Shown here in pieces: positions 50,023 to 62,473 of a DNA stretch of 64,000 nucleotides. Source of the stretch: Volutella citrinella (lineage: Eukaryota > Ascomycota > Sordariomycetes > Hypocreales > Nectriaceae); assembly GCA_034401135.1 (NCBI GenBank), contig JAWZSP010000008.1, forward strand, positions 1,674,001-1,738,000. Reading direction: 5' to 3'. Each line of letters begins with the position of its first letter. Positions within the stretch are counted from its first letter, which is position 1. The translations under genes were made by a program, and so were the position numbers. The notes beneath the pieces are model-generated. The model saw only the letters and a list, made by a program, of their open reading frames with translations, had not been told where the DNA came from and searched no databases.

Positions 50023-53000
50023 CTACAGCCTGAGGTCCCTTAGGATCTGGTCTGCCATGTTCTTGAACTGCCATGTGTTGCCCGTCATTCGCTTGAATTG
50101 AATGCCATGCAGAGATAGCAGGGGAACCTTGACGATGAAAATCTCAAACTCCAGCGCCATGTTGCCTCCAAGATCGCTTTGCACATGAGTGCTAGTTTCA
50201 CCGGGTACTCTCCTCGATGACCCGCCATTCCTCCCAGACATGCTATCCACTGAGGTCTCAGAGTTGGAGTAGCTTCGGTCGGGTCGGCCTGGTGTCCGTG
50301 GTGTCGTAGGAGTTCGCTCGGATTCCCTGAACTCCTCTCGCTCGCGCTCACGGTCGTCCCCGCGGCGCAGTGCCCCAAAGCTGAACCGTCGTCGGTGCCC
50401 TGAAGTCGGGCCAGGGCTGATAGGGCCTTCCGCTGCCTTATTGAGATCGATCGATGGTAGGTGTCGGCAACTGAAACCACCCTTGATCTCTGTATATTCG
50501 ACGTTGAGCTGGCGCAGAACTCGTCTGATGTCGACCCGCAGCTCTGGCACAGTTTTGCTCGACGTAGTCGAGACACTGAACAGACCCTTAAGGAACACAG
50601 GCTTGGCAAGCTCGGTGCTGTCAAGTCGGTCTGTGGAAACACCGCTCTGAAGCTCCTGGTCCGTCTCCTCCGGAACGTTGGCCTCTTGGGCAGCCTCTCT
50701 TCTCATGCGGCGTCGCTGAATGCTCTCTCTTCGTGCGTGACCGATGGATTTGTCCCTCACGCTGGCCGAGCGCATGTGTCCATGCGAACGCATCTCGCCC
50801 AGTGACTCCTCGTGGAGCACTGACTGGTCGGAACCACTGGTAGGCGGGGGGTTCTTGGCCAACCTAGCATTATCCCGGCGTCGCATCTCTGCCGAGTTGA
50901 CACTGGTCGATCGACCAAGGCCGCCTCCCCGTCGACCGTCACGCCCGCCTCCAGCCGACATGGGTGGGCTCAGGAGCTCTCCAGACTGAGGTTGGGGTTG
51001 AGGTTGGGAGCTGCCAGATCGGAAACGAGGCTCCGACACCTCATCTCGATCGCGGCGGCCGCGTCGAATACTAAAGCTCTTGCGAGGCGTCAATGGAGCA
51101 GGCTCAGACGGGCCGTGCACCTGGACCACGGGAGGATGGGACCGGTCCTTATCCAGCCGTTCAGGTTGCTCCCTGCGCTTGCGAGTGCTGAAACGGCGCA
51201 GCAAGCCTGCAGCTGTTCCTTCTTTCTTATGGAACTGCTCGACCTTGGGCTCCGGTGGGGACAGAGAAGTCGGCTTAGGAGGCTCTGGTATGTCATCCTC
51301 TCCGTGGGTACGAGCGCGAGGCCTGGTCCGGCCCCCAGTTGGCTTCTCTCCGGGCATCTCATATGCGGCAGAGTTGGTATGCGCGGCCTGGGGTGCTGTG
51401 ATTTCTGGAATGATTTCCTGTTCCCTGCCCTTCTCCCTCTCGCGCAGTTCGCGCTCGCGCTCCTTTTCGCGTTCCTTCTCTTTCTCTTTCTCCTTTTCCT
51501 TCTCCTTATCTCGAGCACTAGCAGCACTATGAGGGAACATATCGGCATGATCTCGATCCTGCTTCTCTTTGACGAGATAGTAGATGGATAGAAGCGGGCT
51601 GAACGCATTCATTGGATCATTGCCGACCTGGAGAGCCTCAGAGCTTGCGCCGGTTAGAGTATCACGGCTGTTGCCCGAGTTTCTTCGCTTGTAAAAGTCC
51701 AGCCCAAAGGGCCGCTTCTTTTCGGTATCCTTCACAGGCGGGGGAGTGTCCTTTTCCCTCTGGAACACCATGACCGCTCGCTGGTACTCATCCGACTCGA
51801 TAATCTTGGTCAGCTGGACAGTGATGCTTTCTGGTGAGCCGAAATTAAAGCCCTGCATCGCATGGATGACTTCAGGGTCAAGCGGTGTCGTCAACGGCTC
51901 CCGAACAGGAAGATAGTTCTCGGGTGGGCCACTGCAACCTTTGATCATCCATGGATGAGTGAGAACTTCTTGCATGGTGGCGCGCTGTCTTGGGTCGGTG
52001 ACAAGCATGCGGGATAGAAGGTGTTTGCATTCTAATCAAGTCAGAATATCGTCATCAAACCACGAGATCAGCGGAACTTGGGGGACATACCGGCCGAGAG
52101 CCAGCTGGGATAGTCGACGAGGCCACGCTTAATCTTGGCGTGAAGTGCGGGCATACTCTGGTCGTCAAAGGGGACCTTGCCACAGACAAGGACGTAGAGA
52201 ACAATGCCAAAACTCCAGACATCGACCTCGGGGCCGGTATAGGCTCTTGCCTGCAAGAGCTCGGGGGCAGCAAAGTAGAGACTGCCGCAGAAAGTCTTCA
52301 GGTGGCCTTGACGAGAAAACAGGTTGCTCAGGCCGAAATCGATAATCTTGATGTCACCCGTCTTGCTGATGAGAATATTCTCAATCTTGAGGTCTCGGTG
52401 GACGATGCTATTTCTATGGCAGTAGTCGAGGGCACTGGCGATCTGCCTGCTGAACTTTCGGGCTTGCTTCTCCTTGAGCTTGCCATGGGAGATGATGTAA
52501 TCGAGCATCTGGCCGCCGTTGACATATTCACACAGCATATACCAGTGGTGGTTGGTGCGGACTACATCCCTAAGGCCACAGATGTATGGGTGGTTGAGGA
52601 GCGTCACGATGGCAGCCTCTCGAGCGGTACGGATTTCCTTTGACTGGTCGGCTCGCTCTTTATCGGCGCGGGACTGGTGGCCATCGTCGGTTGAGCCACG
52701 GGGAATGATCTTGCAAGCGACCTACATGGGGTGGGTTGAGAAGTTAGCATTCCGAGTCATAATCTCAGAAAGTAGCGCTCCGGTGGAGGATGACGTAGCG
52801 GACGGCAGTGGGAGAGATGCACCTGGCCGCAAATCGGCACCAGATGGGCACGCCGACAAGGGGGATTGGGGAGGGAGGCGGGATACGAACCTGTTCGCTG
52901 CCGTCTTCCTTTCGGGCGAGTTTGACTTTTCCCATGCTGCCAGCACCTATGGTTTTGCCCAGAATCCACTTACCCGACTGGGTCGGGATGATAGTGCGCG

Positions 53001-53778
53001 ACCTCGACTGCTTGGAGGTGGATGCCCTTGGCTGGGCAGCCTCGCCATGCCCTGGCATAGGGGCAGAGGCGGAGCCATTATCGGCTGTGGCAGAAGGGGG
53101 CATGTCGGCGTGGGAACTGCGATGGCGTTGGTGTTGTGAATGGTTCTGGTGGCTGCTGGATCGAGCACTGCTTCGTCGTTGGGGCCGCGAGGGATCGGGG
53201 CCCCTTGCCGGGGGCGGCGGGCGGTCTCTGCTGGAGCTGCGCCTGGAGGCTTGGGGGTATGCGGCGGCTACGAGCGCAGGGTCGTGATCATTTTGCGGCG
53301 GCTGCTGGGCGAGGATGGGACGGCCTGCGGATGACTGGCGGCGATGGTGATGGTGGTAGTGGTGGTTGTTGGAGTTGGAGTTGGAGTTGGAGCGGGCGTG
53401 CGATTGATGGGAGTGGTAGGAGGAGTTGGTCTGGTCTTGGCGGGCGGCGGGCGGCGCAGCGGAGGTAGCAGTCACCATGGCGGCAGCATGAGCTTGCGAG
53501 GCAGTAGCGGCGGCAGTGGGAAAATTTCCTGGTGCTGGCGCAGGCGCTGACGCTGGCATTGAGGGCATGGGGGGCATTGGAGGGGCCACGCTGGACGACG
53601 CGGACCTATAGCCAGCTCCAGTCACAGCAGCTCCAGATCCAGCTCCTGGGCCAACACCAGCACCACCTCCGGAGCGCCCTGAGCGGCCAGACCGGCTGGA
53701 GTAGCTCCGCGACACGCGCGACGGTGACATGCTGACTCCTGCGCCCGCTGACCTCGAGCCCGCGAGCGCGGCATCCAT
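50023..53778 (-). CDS. kin1: Polarity kinase Kin1 (MARK/PAR-1 family)
   Basis: Exons 53778-52891, 52721-52091 and 52031-50023 close in frame to 1,175 residues. A disordered N-terminus (Ser/Arg/His/Asn/Gln-rich, residues 1-265) precedes a Ser/Thr kinase domain at about 270-537. The glycine loop is [12 protein letters not shown], the ATP-binding Lys is in VACKII, the catalytic loop [10 protein letters not shown] is near 403, with DFGLSN and APELLQ following. A charged insert between the ATP Lys and the C-helix is typical of Kin1/Kin2. The C-terminus has a KA1 membrane-binding domain ending [20 protein letters not shown]. Family members act at the cell cortex in polarised growth and exocytosis. 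A KE-rich repeat lies around 51470-51515 and a second low-complexity region encodes alternating Asn-Ser at about 53370-53395. The start is the first ATG; codons further upstream in frame lack one. Confidence 0.95.
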
Positions 53779-56189
53779 CGTGGGCTGCGCTGTGTTTTTT
53801 CCCGTCTTCTTTTCGGCCGCGCTGCGGCTGCTGTGTGTTGCCGCGCGCTGGGCGTGCTGGAGTCCGCTGTGGCCAAACCTGGACGGAGGACTAATCGGCT
53901 GGGTTGGCGTGCTGGCCCTCCTGGGTAACAGGCGGGGCGCCTGGGCTGCTCGAAACGAGGCGGTTAATGCTGCTGCTACAGAGCCAGGCGAACCCAAACC
54001 TTACGTAGCTGGTTGACGACGGCCTAGGATGCTGGTTGCCAGAGGGAAAGCAGGAGGAGAAGTAGACGGGCGGCCCTGGGGACTGCGCCGTCTGGTGAGA
54101 GAGACGTGAAGGAGAGAGGTCGATGTAGAAGAAGCGCAGCCACGGGCACACACGCACACACATACGCACACCACACAGGCTCAGACTCAGGCTCACGCCC
54201 ACCTGCGCGCCTCTTCACACTCCCGCCCACTCGAATCTCTTGCTTATAATAATACTAGCACGGAGACGTCGTCAGGCCCAGAGGGCCAAGCCAGTAGCCG
54301 CTGGACGGCGGCCCAAGAACAGGCGTTGTCAAACTGGGTGGCGCTCGCAGCCAGGACCTTGCCAGAACGACTCGGCGTCCAGCGGACGAATGCAGCAACA
54401 GGCCAGGATCCCTGGGTGTGCGAGCCCGGCTCGGGCGACGTACTACTGCTGCATGGCTCATTAGAGAATGTGGTTAGGTCCATCCAATACCCAAGCCGAG
54501 CAACCAGCCAGACGGGCGGGATGGGAGACATTGGTACAATTCCAGTCCTGCAAGTCCATCCCAGCCTGTTGCGAGATGAGATGGACAAGTCAACCCCCGC
54601 TGCTTCCACTAATATCTTGACTGCACTCCGTCCGGGTAGTGATTTACCGCGCTACTGCTTGGCTCGTAGTAGGAGTCGACCCAGCTGGAGCGTCATGATC
54701 CAGCGGTCGTGTACCTGTTGGTGGGCGGGCAGCCTCCTCCCTCCCGTCCGTTGGTACCTTGTCCGCATCCGGCCAAGCCCACCGGCCGCCTCTGCCTCTG
54801 GGTACCTGGCAACCGCTCAGGGCTCCCCGCCGTGACGGCGTCGGGCCGCAGCATCCACTTTTTGCCCAGTACGTGCTATTACGTGCTGAAGGTGTTCTGA
54901 ATTCTGATAAGAAGCAATCAGAGACATTATGCCGCCACGGTTGCAAGCCGCACGAGTAGTGGACGATACATGTACAGGGCAGAGGGTGGTACACTCCTGG
55001 GCTTTCGATCTCCCCAAGCCTGGGTCTGCCCCTGTGCAGGTGCAGTAGCCGTAATTAAATGCAGCAGCCTCCTTTCAGATGACAGCGCTGGGGGGCCCGC
55101 GAATACGACCAGATGGCCCGAGAATGATATTAATAGCAGCCCGCTTGGCTTGCCCAGTGACCTAGTGGGTAGGCAGTGGCCCGCCGCTTGCTTACGGGAC
55201 GGGACTGTCTTCAATCAGGACGGACTGGGACTGGTCAGCACAAGCATCAACTCAAATCGAGGCCATCCCAGCAGGCTCAAAGCAAGGCCCGCCATCATCT
55301 CGCCGTGCCCACCAGTTTCCTCGGTAATTGTGGATCGCCCACGGCGAGAGCTGAGAAGATGAAATGGGCCCTAATTAATCCGTAATCAAGTACTACTCTC
55401 ACAAGTGCCAAGCAATACTTGCTTTCGCTCGAGATATCGTCACCCACCGACGTCAGAAGCCGGAATCCCCTTTGCGCATCATCGCCGATCCCCTCTGTGA
55501 TGTGATGCAATGCCATGCCATGCCATGCCATGCGACCCGAGCACGCCCTGGATGTTGCTTGTGCCCCTTGCGGACGACAACGCCATGTCCCATGCCATGT
55601 CCCTGTTGACGTTGACTCTGCAACCTGCCTCCCAAAAGGGCGTTATCTCGTTTGGCCACCCCTGTCGCCCTCATTCTTCCATCCATTGGTGGTACCGTGG
55701 AACCGTGTGCGACGACATGCCAGCTGCCTCCCTTCCGCGGTTCGCCAACGACGATGCGTGCTTCTGTTGGCCACGCGATGCGACTCTTGTCACAAGTTTC
55801 ACATCCAGGCCACGCAGACAAAGGGGCAGCATCTCCATCTGGCCCATTATCTCCATGTGCGCGTGCACGAAATTTGGTTTCCCCGCTGAGGGGAGGCAAG
55901 CAAAATCCCGATCCCAGCAAGGCTCCACAGCCATCACTCATCAATCACCGGCTTCTCTCAACGCCAGGACTTGCCAGGGTCCGAGCCGAGAGCCAGCCCC
56001 CCTCTGCCTACCCGAGACCTGATCATCTTCTACTGAATTTCTACATGGTACATCACGGGCAATATGCAGCTGCTTATCATGGGCACAGTTAAATACTAAC
56101 TGCAATAGCGCACATCGCACACCAACTCTGCATGTAATCGCCAGAAGTGAGGCTTTCTATTTCCGGAGACCAGAAACCAAACTGGCCAG
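53779..56189. other. Intergenic region, kin1 promoter and EEP-enzyme 3' side
   Basis: About 2.4 kb. The kin1 leader is GC-rich. A tandem ATGCC repeat lies at 55510-55529. No gene could be supported; open frames to 170 codons at 55510-56022 are low-complexity. Confidence 0.5.
55510..55529. repeat. (ATGCC)4 tandem repeat
   Basis: Four perfect pentamers plus a partial fifth in non-coding DNA; the same unit recurs loosely at 55580-55605. Confidence 0.85.
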
Positions 56190-57152
56190 CTACTTGGACT
56201 TAGAATATGGCATGGACAGGTCCACGACAACAGGACGATGGTCGGATGCATACTGGCCACCAACCACGTTATCCAAAACGTCGTATCTCGAATACTTGAT
56301 ACCCTTGGGCGCCGACTCCTTCCTGAAGAACAGGTAGTCGTAGTGCGCAGCGGGATCTCCCTTGTTGAAGCCCGTGTAGGTATCCTTAGAGCGGCCGGGG
56401 CTACGCTCAGGTGGCACCACGGATCGAACATCCGGCAGCGCGGCGTTGAGGAGCTTGAAGGCTTCCTCGCCCTCGTTCTCAAAATTGAAGTCGCCGCCGA
56501 CGTAGACGGGAATCGGGCCCTTGGGTCCCTTGGACCAGCTGGCTGCCAGGTCCTTGATCACATTGACGGATTGTCTGCGAGCCTCCTTGCCGTTGCTGTC
56601 GAAGTGGGTGCAGATGAAAACGACTTCAGCATCACCCTTTTTGTTCTTGAAGTGAGCCACGTTGGCAGCGCGGGGCTTCGTAGCATCCCAGGCCTTCTCG
56701 AACTTGCTGCGGTCGTTGCCCAAAGCGTACATCTTCTTGTTCTTGAGCTCCCAGGTATCGGATCTGTAGAGGATGGGAGTGTATTCATCCTGCTCGTTGT
56801 TGAGGCGGCTCTTTCCGGTGTAAGTCCACGGCTTTCCCAGGTCGGACACAACATCGTCAATTTGCCCCTTGAGAGCTTCTTGAAGACAGAGAAGTGTTGC
56901 ATCTTGTCCGTTGACAACTTCATGCATCTTGTCGTTCAGATATCGTCGACGGCCCTTTTTGCCACTCCACTCAAGCTCTCCAGGTTTTTCCAATTGGTTT
57001 CCTTTCGCAGCGTAACGAATGTTGAACGTAACCAACCGCATGTCAACTATTCCAAATGGCAGCTTGAGTCCTCCAAAAAAGTCCGTGACGGAGTTTGCTG
57101 GCGCAGCAGTAACTGCAGCAGCAGCGCCAAGGATAACATGAGACAACTTCAT
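56190..57152 (-). CDS. Secreted endonuclease/exonuclease/phosphatase-family enzyme
   Basis: A single exon of 320 residues starting at ATG 57152. The N-terminus MKLSHVILGAAAAVTAAPA is a signal peptide with a likely cleavage after Ala, so the protein should be secreted or enter the secretory pathway. The EEP metallo-fold is visible in order: MRLVTFNIRY, the metal-ligand Glu in LLCLQEA, ICTHFDSNG, GGDFNFENEGEEA (Asp and Asn), and YASDHRPVVVDL (catalytic Asp-His). Family members cleave phosphodiester or phosphomonoester bonds in nucleic acids, inositol phosphates or sphingomyelin; the substrate here cannot be inferred. All key residues are present. It is divergent from the G-patch gene across 770 bases. 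The antisense strand is open for over 300 codons and is a shadow. Confidence 0.9.
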   Translation of the reverse strand: MKLSHVILGAAAAVTAAPANSVTDFFGGLKLPFGIVDMRLVTFNIRYAAKGNQLEKPGELEWSGKKGRRRYLNDKMHEVVNGQDATLLCLQEALKGQIDDVVSDLGKPWTYTGKSRLNNEQDEYTPILYRSDTWELKNKKMYALGNDRSKFEKAWDATKPRAANVAHFKNKKGDAEVVFICTHFDSNGKEARRQSVNVIKDLAASWSKGPKGPIPVYVGGDFNFENEGEEAFKLLNAALPDVRSVVPPERSPGRSKDTYTGFNKGDPAAHYDYLFFRKESAPKGIKYSRYDVLDNVVGGQYASDHRPVVVDLSMPYSKSK

Positions 57153-57922
57153 TGTCAATGTGGTTGTGCTTCAGAAGTGATTGTGACAATAGTCGAGATT
57201 CCTAATGAAACCCTCGAGGAACAAAGCCGGGGGCTACAATGTCAAGTGCAATGAGATGGGCAGAGACCCGCGCATCTGGAGAGTGAAGACCAGGCATTTT
57301 ATAACATTTACCTCCTACATAGAAACATGTGTTCAGGAGAGAGGAGCTGGCTATGCAAACACGCACTGACATGAATCCTATCGGTGATAAGCAGATCCTT
57401 TGAGGTTGAAGCCGGGAGTGAGCGGCGTCTCGCAACTCCATAGCCGTGTACGTCTACCAATGACGTCTTGCGGTCACGTTCACAGCCTCAAAGCGCTCCT
57501 AATAATAAACAGTGGCGCTGGGCGAGGTGCAAACTGTCGAATCTCTTAAGGGAAATGCAAGAAAAATGGAGCTATCTGTCGCAAGTCTATGGAGCTGCAA
57601 CGTATGGGATTCCCAGCACTATGTTGTTGCCCGATGCTGGAGTCGCAATTGCAGTCGCCGCGACAGGGGCTATCGACAAGGCAGGTTGCCCGAGCCTCTT
57701 GTGGGAAGGCTTAGGCCAGGCACCTGCCTTATCGATAAGCAGCGTGGCGCTTCGAGCAAACCAAGATCTGGATCTGGGCAGTGGACCATTGGAAGCACGC
57801 AATTCACTGATCAAACAACTTCGACAATCCGATGACGTTCTCGCTATCGCCTATGAATTTATGACAATCGCTCTCGCTACTCGTGCACTGCTCTATTGAT
57901 CGCGCACCGGCGTCCTTTCCCC
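57153..57922. other. Divergent promoter region (EEP enzyme / G-patch gene)
   Basis: A 770-bp region that should contain promoters for both neighbours. A 143-codon plus-strand frame at 57468-57899 begins at TTG and has no domain, so it is not called. Confidence 0.55.
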
Positions 57923-60056
57923 ATGTCCTATAAACGATCGCGCGCCACATACGAAGCAGATTCACACGCACCGTTTGCGACGTTTGGTACGCCTCTGCCA
58001 GATGACAACGAGACTCGCGACGATGGCTCCTATCTTCCTCTATGGAAACAGGAGGTGAGGGACGAACGAGGCCGTAAGCGCCTCCATGGCGCCTTCACTG
58101 GCGGATGGAGCGCAGGGTGAGTGTACCCAGTTATCAAGACGTCCCGATCTTGCGCTGACAATATCCAACAGCTACTTCAACACGGTCGGTTCCAAAGAAG
58201 GATGGACGCCATCGACATTCGTTTCGAGTCGAACCAACCGCCACAAAGATGGCAGCAAATCTACGCCACAGCAACGGCCAGAGGATTACATGGATGACGA
58301 AGATCTCGCCGATGCAGCCGAGTCCCAGACGATACAAACGTCCCAAGCCTTTGCTGGCCTCGGGGCATCTACTCAAGATGGAAGCTCTGGAAAGCTCATG
58401 GGCTTATTCAAGACCTCCGGCGATACTATGGGCCTCAAGCTCCTGCGCAAGATGGGTTGGAAGGATGGGCAGGGCATCGGACCTAAGGTGCGGCGAAGTG
58501 CTCGGCTTGACTTGGGGCCCAGAGCCTCGAATGAGGCAGAGACGCATCTCTTCGCCCCAGAAGATAAAAAAATGGTCGAGTTCGTGCGCAAAGTCGACCG
58601 CAAAGGCCTTGGCTATCAAGGCGAGGCGAAGCTATCCAGTCTAAGTGGGAATCCAATCACGGCAGCTGCCGACGAGGAAGAGGAGGCGGATGATCCGTCC
58701 AGTGATAATGTGGGTGGAAAGTCCTGGCTAGGATCAGGCAAATCAAAACCCAAAGCAAGCCGAGGAGGAATGGGAGTCGGCATTTTGAACGATACAGGCT
58801 CTGACGACGAAGACCCATACGAAATCGGCCCCAGGATCAAGTACAATCGCGTGATAGGAGGAGATAAGAAGAAGAAAAAGGCGAAGAAGGCGACAGCAGG
58901 TGCAAACCCGGCCTTGAAGAAAGCACCGGTGTTTCTATCAAGAAGCGGCCGAGCAGGGAATCGGCTTGGCCGGTGCCATGATGGTCGCCTGCCTCTTGAC
59001 GGCTTCATACTGGCGCAAATAGTGGAGGACTTGACAAAGGTGTTGGCCAAATATGCGCCGCCTCCTGTCCCTGCTGATTGGAAGTCAACCAAAGCGTCAG
59101 CCACGGAGGCAGGCTCATTAACATACCTGTCAACGGCGGAGGCGGCAAAGGCATCGACACTCGACGCGAAGTCAAGGGCAGCCATTCTAGGCGAAAAAGC
59201 CCTCCCTGGAAAATCCGTCTTTGACTTCCTGTCGAACGCGGCGCGAGATAGACTGGCTGCTGGGTCCGGCAAACCAAACTTGCCCCCAGCCCTTGGAGAA
59301 GTGCCCAAGGGGTACGCCGTCTCCCCGGAAGAGAGACAGCAGGTGCTGTGGGACCAAGCGCCGCAACTGGATCGGGAAACAGCCATGGCGGCGATATCGC
59401 GAGGATCCTCTGGGCCATACGGTGACGACGAGTCCAAGAAGGCAAGGTATCGAACATATCTGGAGCACTTCGCGACGGGCAGCCAGCCCTTACCATCAAA
59501 GCCAAATCGAATGCCGGATGATGATTTTCTACGAGAGCTTACCGAGTTTTACAACTGCGCACGGATTTTCAAGCCTATGACGGGTTTCATGGCGTCGCGA
59601 TTCACGACAGGGAAGACAGCGACGACGGTTTCTACCGGCGGCAGCTCCACGACAGATTTGCTATCAAAACCCGAACCCAAGGCCGTGGATCCGGCCGAGG
59701 AGGCAGCTAAGCTCGGAATGTACGGGAAGTTGACGAGATCTGTCGAAGATTTTCACCCAACACGACTCCTCTGCAAGCGCTTCAACGTGAAGCCGCCGGC
59801 TCACTCGCGACCAGACCAGGATGTTGATTCCAGTGCGAGGGGTACTGACGGCAGCGGAGCCCCGAGGGCCGACAGCTCCTACGAGAGTTCTGTTTCGAAG
59901 CCGACGTCGAGTTTAGATATGGCCAAGGCCATTGAACCAGCCCCTGCTGTTGCGGCTGAAGCAGGCATTGAGCCTGACAAGAACGCGGCTGTGGAGGGAG
60001 AGACGGCGCACGATGATGTCCTTCGAGCCATATTTGGAGACAGCGATAGCGAGTGA
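57923..60056 (+). CDS. G-patch protein, GPATCH1/TGH type
   Basis: Exons 57923-58116 and 58172-60056 close in frame to 692 residues. The N-terminal block, [20 protein letters not shown] then [25 protein letters not shown]... followed by [20 protein letters not shown], is the DUF1604-type region found before the G-patch in GPATCH1. The G-patch itself reads [20 protein letters not shown]. Acidic and Lys-rich linkers follow, then a conserved [15 protein letters not shown] helix and, near the C-terminus, FNVKPPAH, which resembles the SURP-distal tail of the family. It ends with an acidic [10 protein letters not shown]-patch proteins activate DEAH RNA helicases; GPATCH1 is a spliceosome component, so a nuclear splicing role is likely. 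The start at 57923 is the first [14 protein letters not shown]. The intron has a GTGAGT donor and an AACAG acceptor. Confidence 0.9.
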
Positions 60057-60714
60057 ATTGATCAACGGGTGTTCAGCCGATAGGTAATTAATTGCTCGTA
60101 TGGATTAGAGATAGACTTGTCCCGCGCCCACTCGCATGCTTCGCCAGTCTTTTATGATTCATGAAATTGCTGATGAGATGGGTGTGATGAAAGCAGAGCG
60201 CCTCCATCCCCAAAGCGCAAGCATGTCGTCCTGTAGCCCCGCCCACTAAGAGCTACATCCAGAACCTGGCGGTTAGCGCGGGCGGCCATTGGCTGGCTTC
60301 TGGTCCGCAGGGGCCAACACCAAATTACCTAAGGAACCTAACGCTCGGCTGGGGGGCTGGCACGGGCAGGCATAGGCTCTGGGCAGGTGCAGCACAGCGC
60401 CTGCAGCTTCTCGGCTCAGGGGACTTGGCCCGCCAAATGGCCATCGCCAGATGGGCGGCTGGGATTGGGTCCATCCAACGTGATCGCTTCAACTCGAGTG
60501 TTACACCACCATTCACCACAACCAGTGCGGCAGCCAGTAGTTACCATCAACACCCGCCATCACGCGGCAGACACATAGCGAAAATTGCCAGCCCTCCCTC
60601 CACGCACGCCTGCGCCCGTCCCTAGGCCACCCGTCTGCTCTAGAGTCAACCCCTGCTCCGACACTCAAGCCCTCACGCTCGCCTCCTCGCTCGCCACCTC
60701 GTCCCCGGGGTAGC
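60057..60714. other. Intergenic region, G-patch 3' UTR and whi2 5' region
   Basis: This stretch should hold the whi2 start or a first exon. From 60541 onward the whi2 frame is open but contains no ATG. ATG codons occur at 60135, 60222 and 60438-60455, none of which joins the whi2 frame by an obvious intron. Confidence 0.5.
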
Positions 60715-62473
60715 TTGACGATAACAAGCCCAGGCCATCTCCCGGCGTCCCCTCGCAAATCCGCCAACCTGTCTGCGACACAGGATCCTGCCTTCGAACC
60801 CTTCGTGTCCACGGACACTGAGAAGACGCCCTCGGCGACCCCCTCCAACGCAAGCATCCGCACCACGCGCACCGCTTCTTCGATCCAGCGCCACGACTTT
60901 GACACCCCCGACGACCATCCCGAGCTCCTGAGCCGCGAGCAATCGCCGCCGCCCCAGTATCCCGCCTCCGAGGCGTCCTCTTCACGGCCTCCGCCGTTCT
61001 CGTCGCTCTTTACCCCATCTCTCGCCGCGGCACCTGACCGCAGCGACGCCAGAGGCCCCAGCAACAGCAACCTCACCGGCAGTGCCCTCGAGCGGTCTTC
61101 CAAGTCCGCTGCTGTCGCCGTCGCTGCCTTCCTCTCCTTTGCCGCAACTGTCGGAGGTGAATCTTCCGGCTCTGCTCCTGTTGCCGCGCCCGCGTACGAA
61201 TCCGTCGCTCCGCCCGCAAACTCGCAATCGTCGAGGGCCTTCACCGACCCCGTCGCCGAGACCAAGAGAGCTCTCCCCCAGGACAACAAGGGAGAGTCTA
61301 GTCGCAAGGACGACGACGCCGAACCACCGCCTGCTTACTCGGAGGGCGACAGTCCCCTCCTCTCCTTCTCATATCTAATGGCTGCCGCCGGAGGAGCCTC
61401 GAGTATTATTACTCAGGTGCAACAGGGTGGCCCTCCCATCAATGCGATCGGAGGTGAGTATGGAGGCGCTATAAGGAAAAGGTGGTCAGACGGCTAACGA
61501 ACATTCTTCAGATGTCGGCGCTGATGAGACAATTGCTATGGACCTGAGGTGAGTTTCGCTGAGGCCTGGTGAGACCGATTATGGACTAACCGAATCGCTA
61601 GGGGTACCAAGTTCTACCTCTCCAGGGACGAGCTGCTCACTCTGCCCGAGTTTGTCCTATTGTCTTTGTTTCCTAACGGCTTGTTCCCCGAGGGACACAT
61701 GGGCGGCTTCTCTGAGGGCGAAGAGGTGCAAGTCGACGTAAGTTGCAGCATAGTACCGCATTGTTCTCGTGTGTTTGTCTCAGCTAATTATGACTTATAG
61801 TATGACCCAGCCTCTCTCCAATATATGCTCGACTTCTTCCGAGATGTCGCCCAGTCTATTCCCACAGAGCCATCGCCAAGCGCCTCTACTGACGAGGATG
61901 GCCTCGTCGCCTCCCGCGACGATTCCAAGCGCGCCGGTATTATCGTGCTCCGCGAAGATCTTGACTTCTATGCCATCCCCCCCCGGTCCGACATTAGCCA
62001 GGTCGATATGATTGAGGTGAAGCGTGCGGCTGCTCAGGCCCTGCAGACACAGGACGGCATCTTCTCTGGTCTGAAGCGAAGCGACGAGCCTGGCACCACC
62101 GAGGCCCACCTCATTGAGATGCTCACGGCGGGGTAAGAGACATGAACAATCTCTCATGATTAGCCCACAATACTAACGGAACTCTAGTGGCTTCAACCAC
62201 GACGATCGATGGGGCCACCGTGCCGGCGAGCCCAACAAGGCCGTCATCTGCAGTCTTGCGCTGGCGCGGCTGCGTAGCGACATCCGCGGCAATGACATGG
62301 GCAACAACGCCGTGGGCATGGCCCAGAAGCTGCTCCTCTTTTGGCGCAAGCCCGCCAGGCGATGCTGGTGGGAGGGCGTCGAGCTCGACAACGTCAAGGG
62401 CGTGGAGGGCAAGCTGAAGGTGTGGATCAGGAGGGTGTGGACGCTCGAGATGAGCGTCATTGGCCTGCGATGA
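60715..62473 (+). CDS. whi2: Whi2-type BTB stress-response protein (Psr1 phosphatase activator)
   Basis: Exons (60715?)-61453, 61512-61548, 61602-61737, 61801-62132 and 62188-62473 close in frame to the TGA at 62471. The N-terminal 240 residues are disordered and Ser/Pro-rich (SPRKSANLSATQDPAFEPF). The BTB/POZ-like core begins with FYLSRDELLTLPEFVLLSLF and PNGLFPEGHMGG, followed by YDPASLQYMLDFFRDVA, as in fungal Whi2 homologues. The C-terminus has RCWWEGVELDN and ends EMSVIGLR. In yeast Whi2 works with Psr1/Psr2 in general stress response and growth arrest. All internal splice sites are canonical, including a TACTAAC branch at 62171. The start is unresolved: the frame has no ATG between the stop at 60538 and residue Met near 61378. 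The coordinate given is a TTG that aligns with the expected N-terminus. Confidence 0.82.

Noticed and set aside
56238..57254. 338-codon plus-strand frame across the EEP-family gene
   Set aside because: Antisense shadow of a confidently identified single-exon gene; begins before the real gene's start and has no domain.
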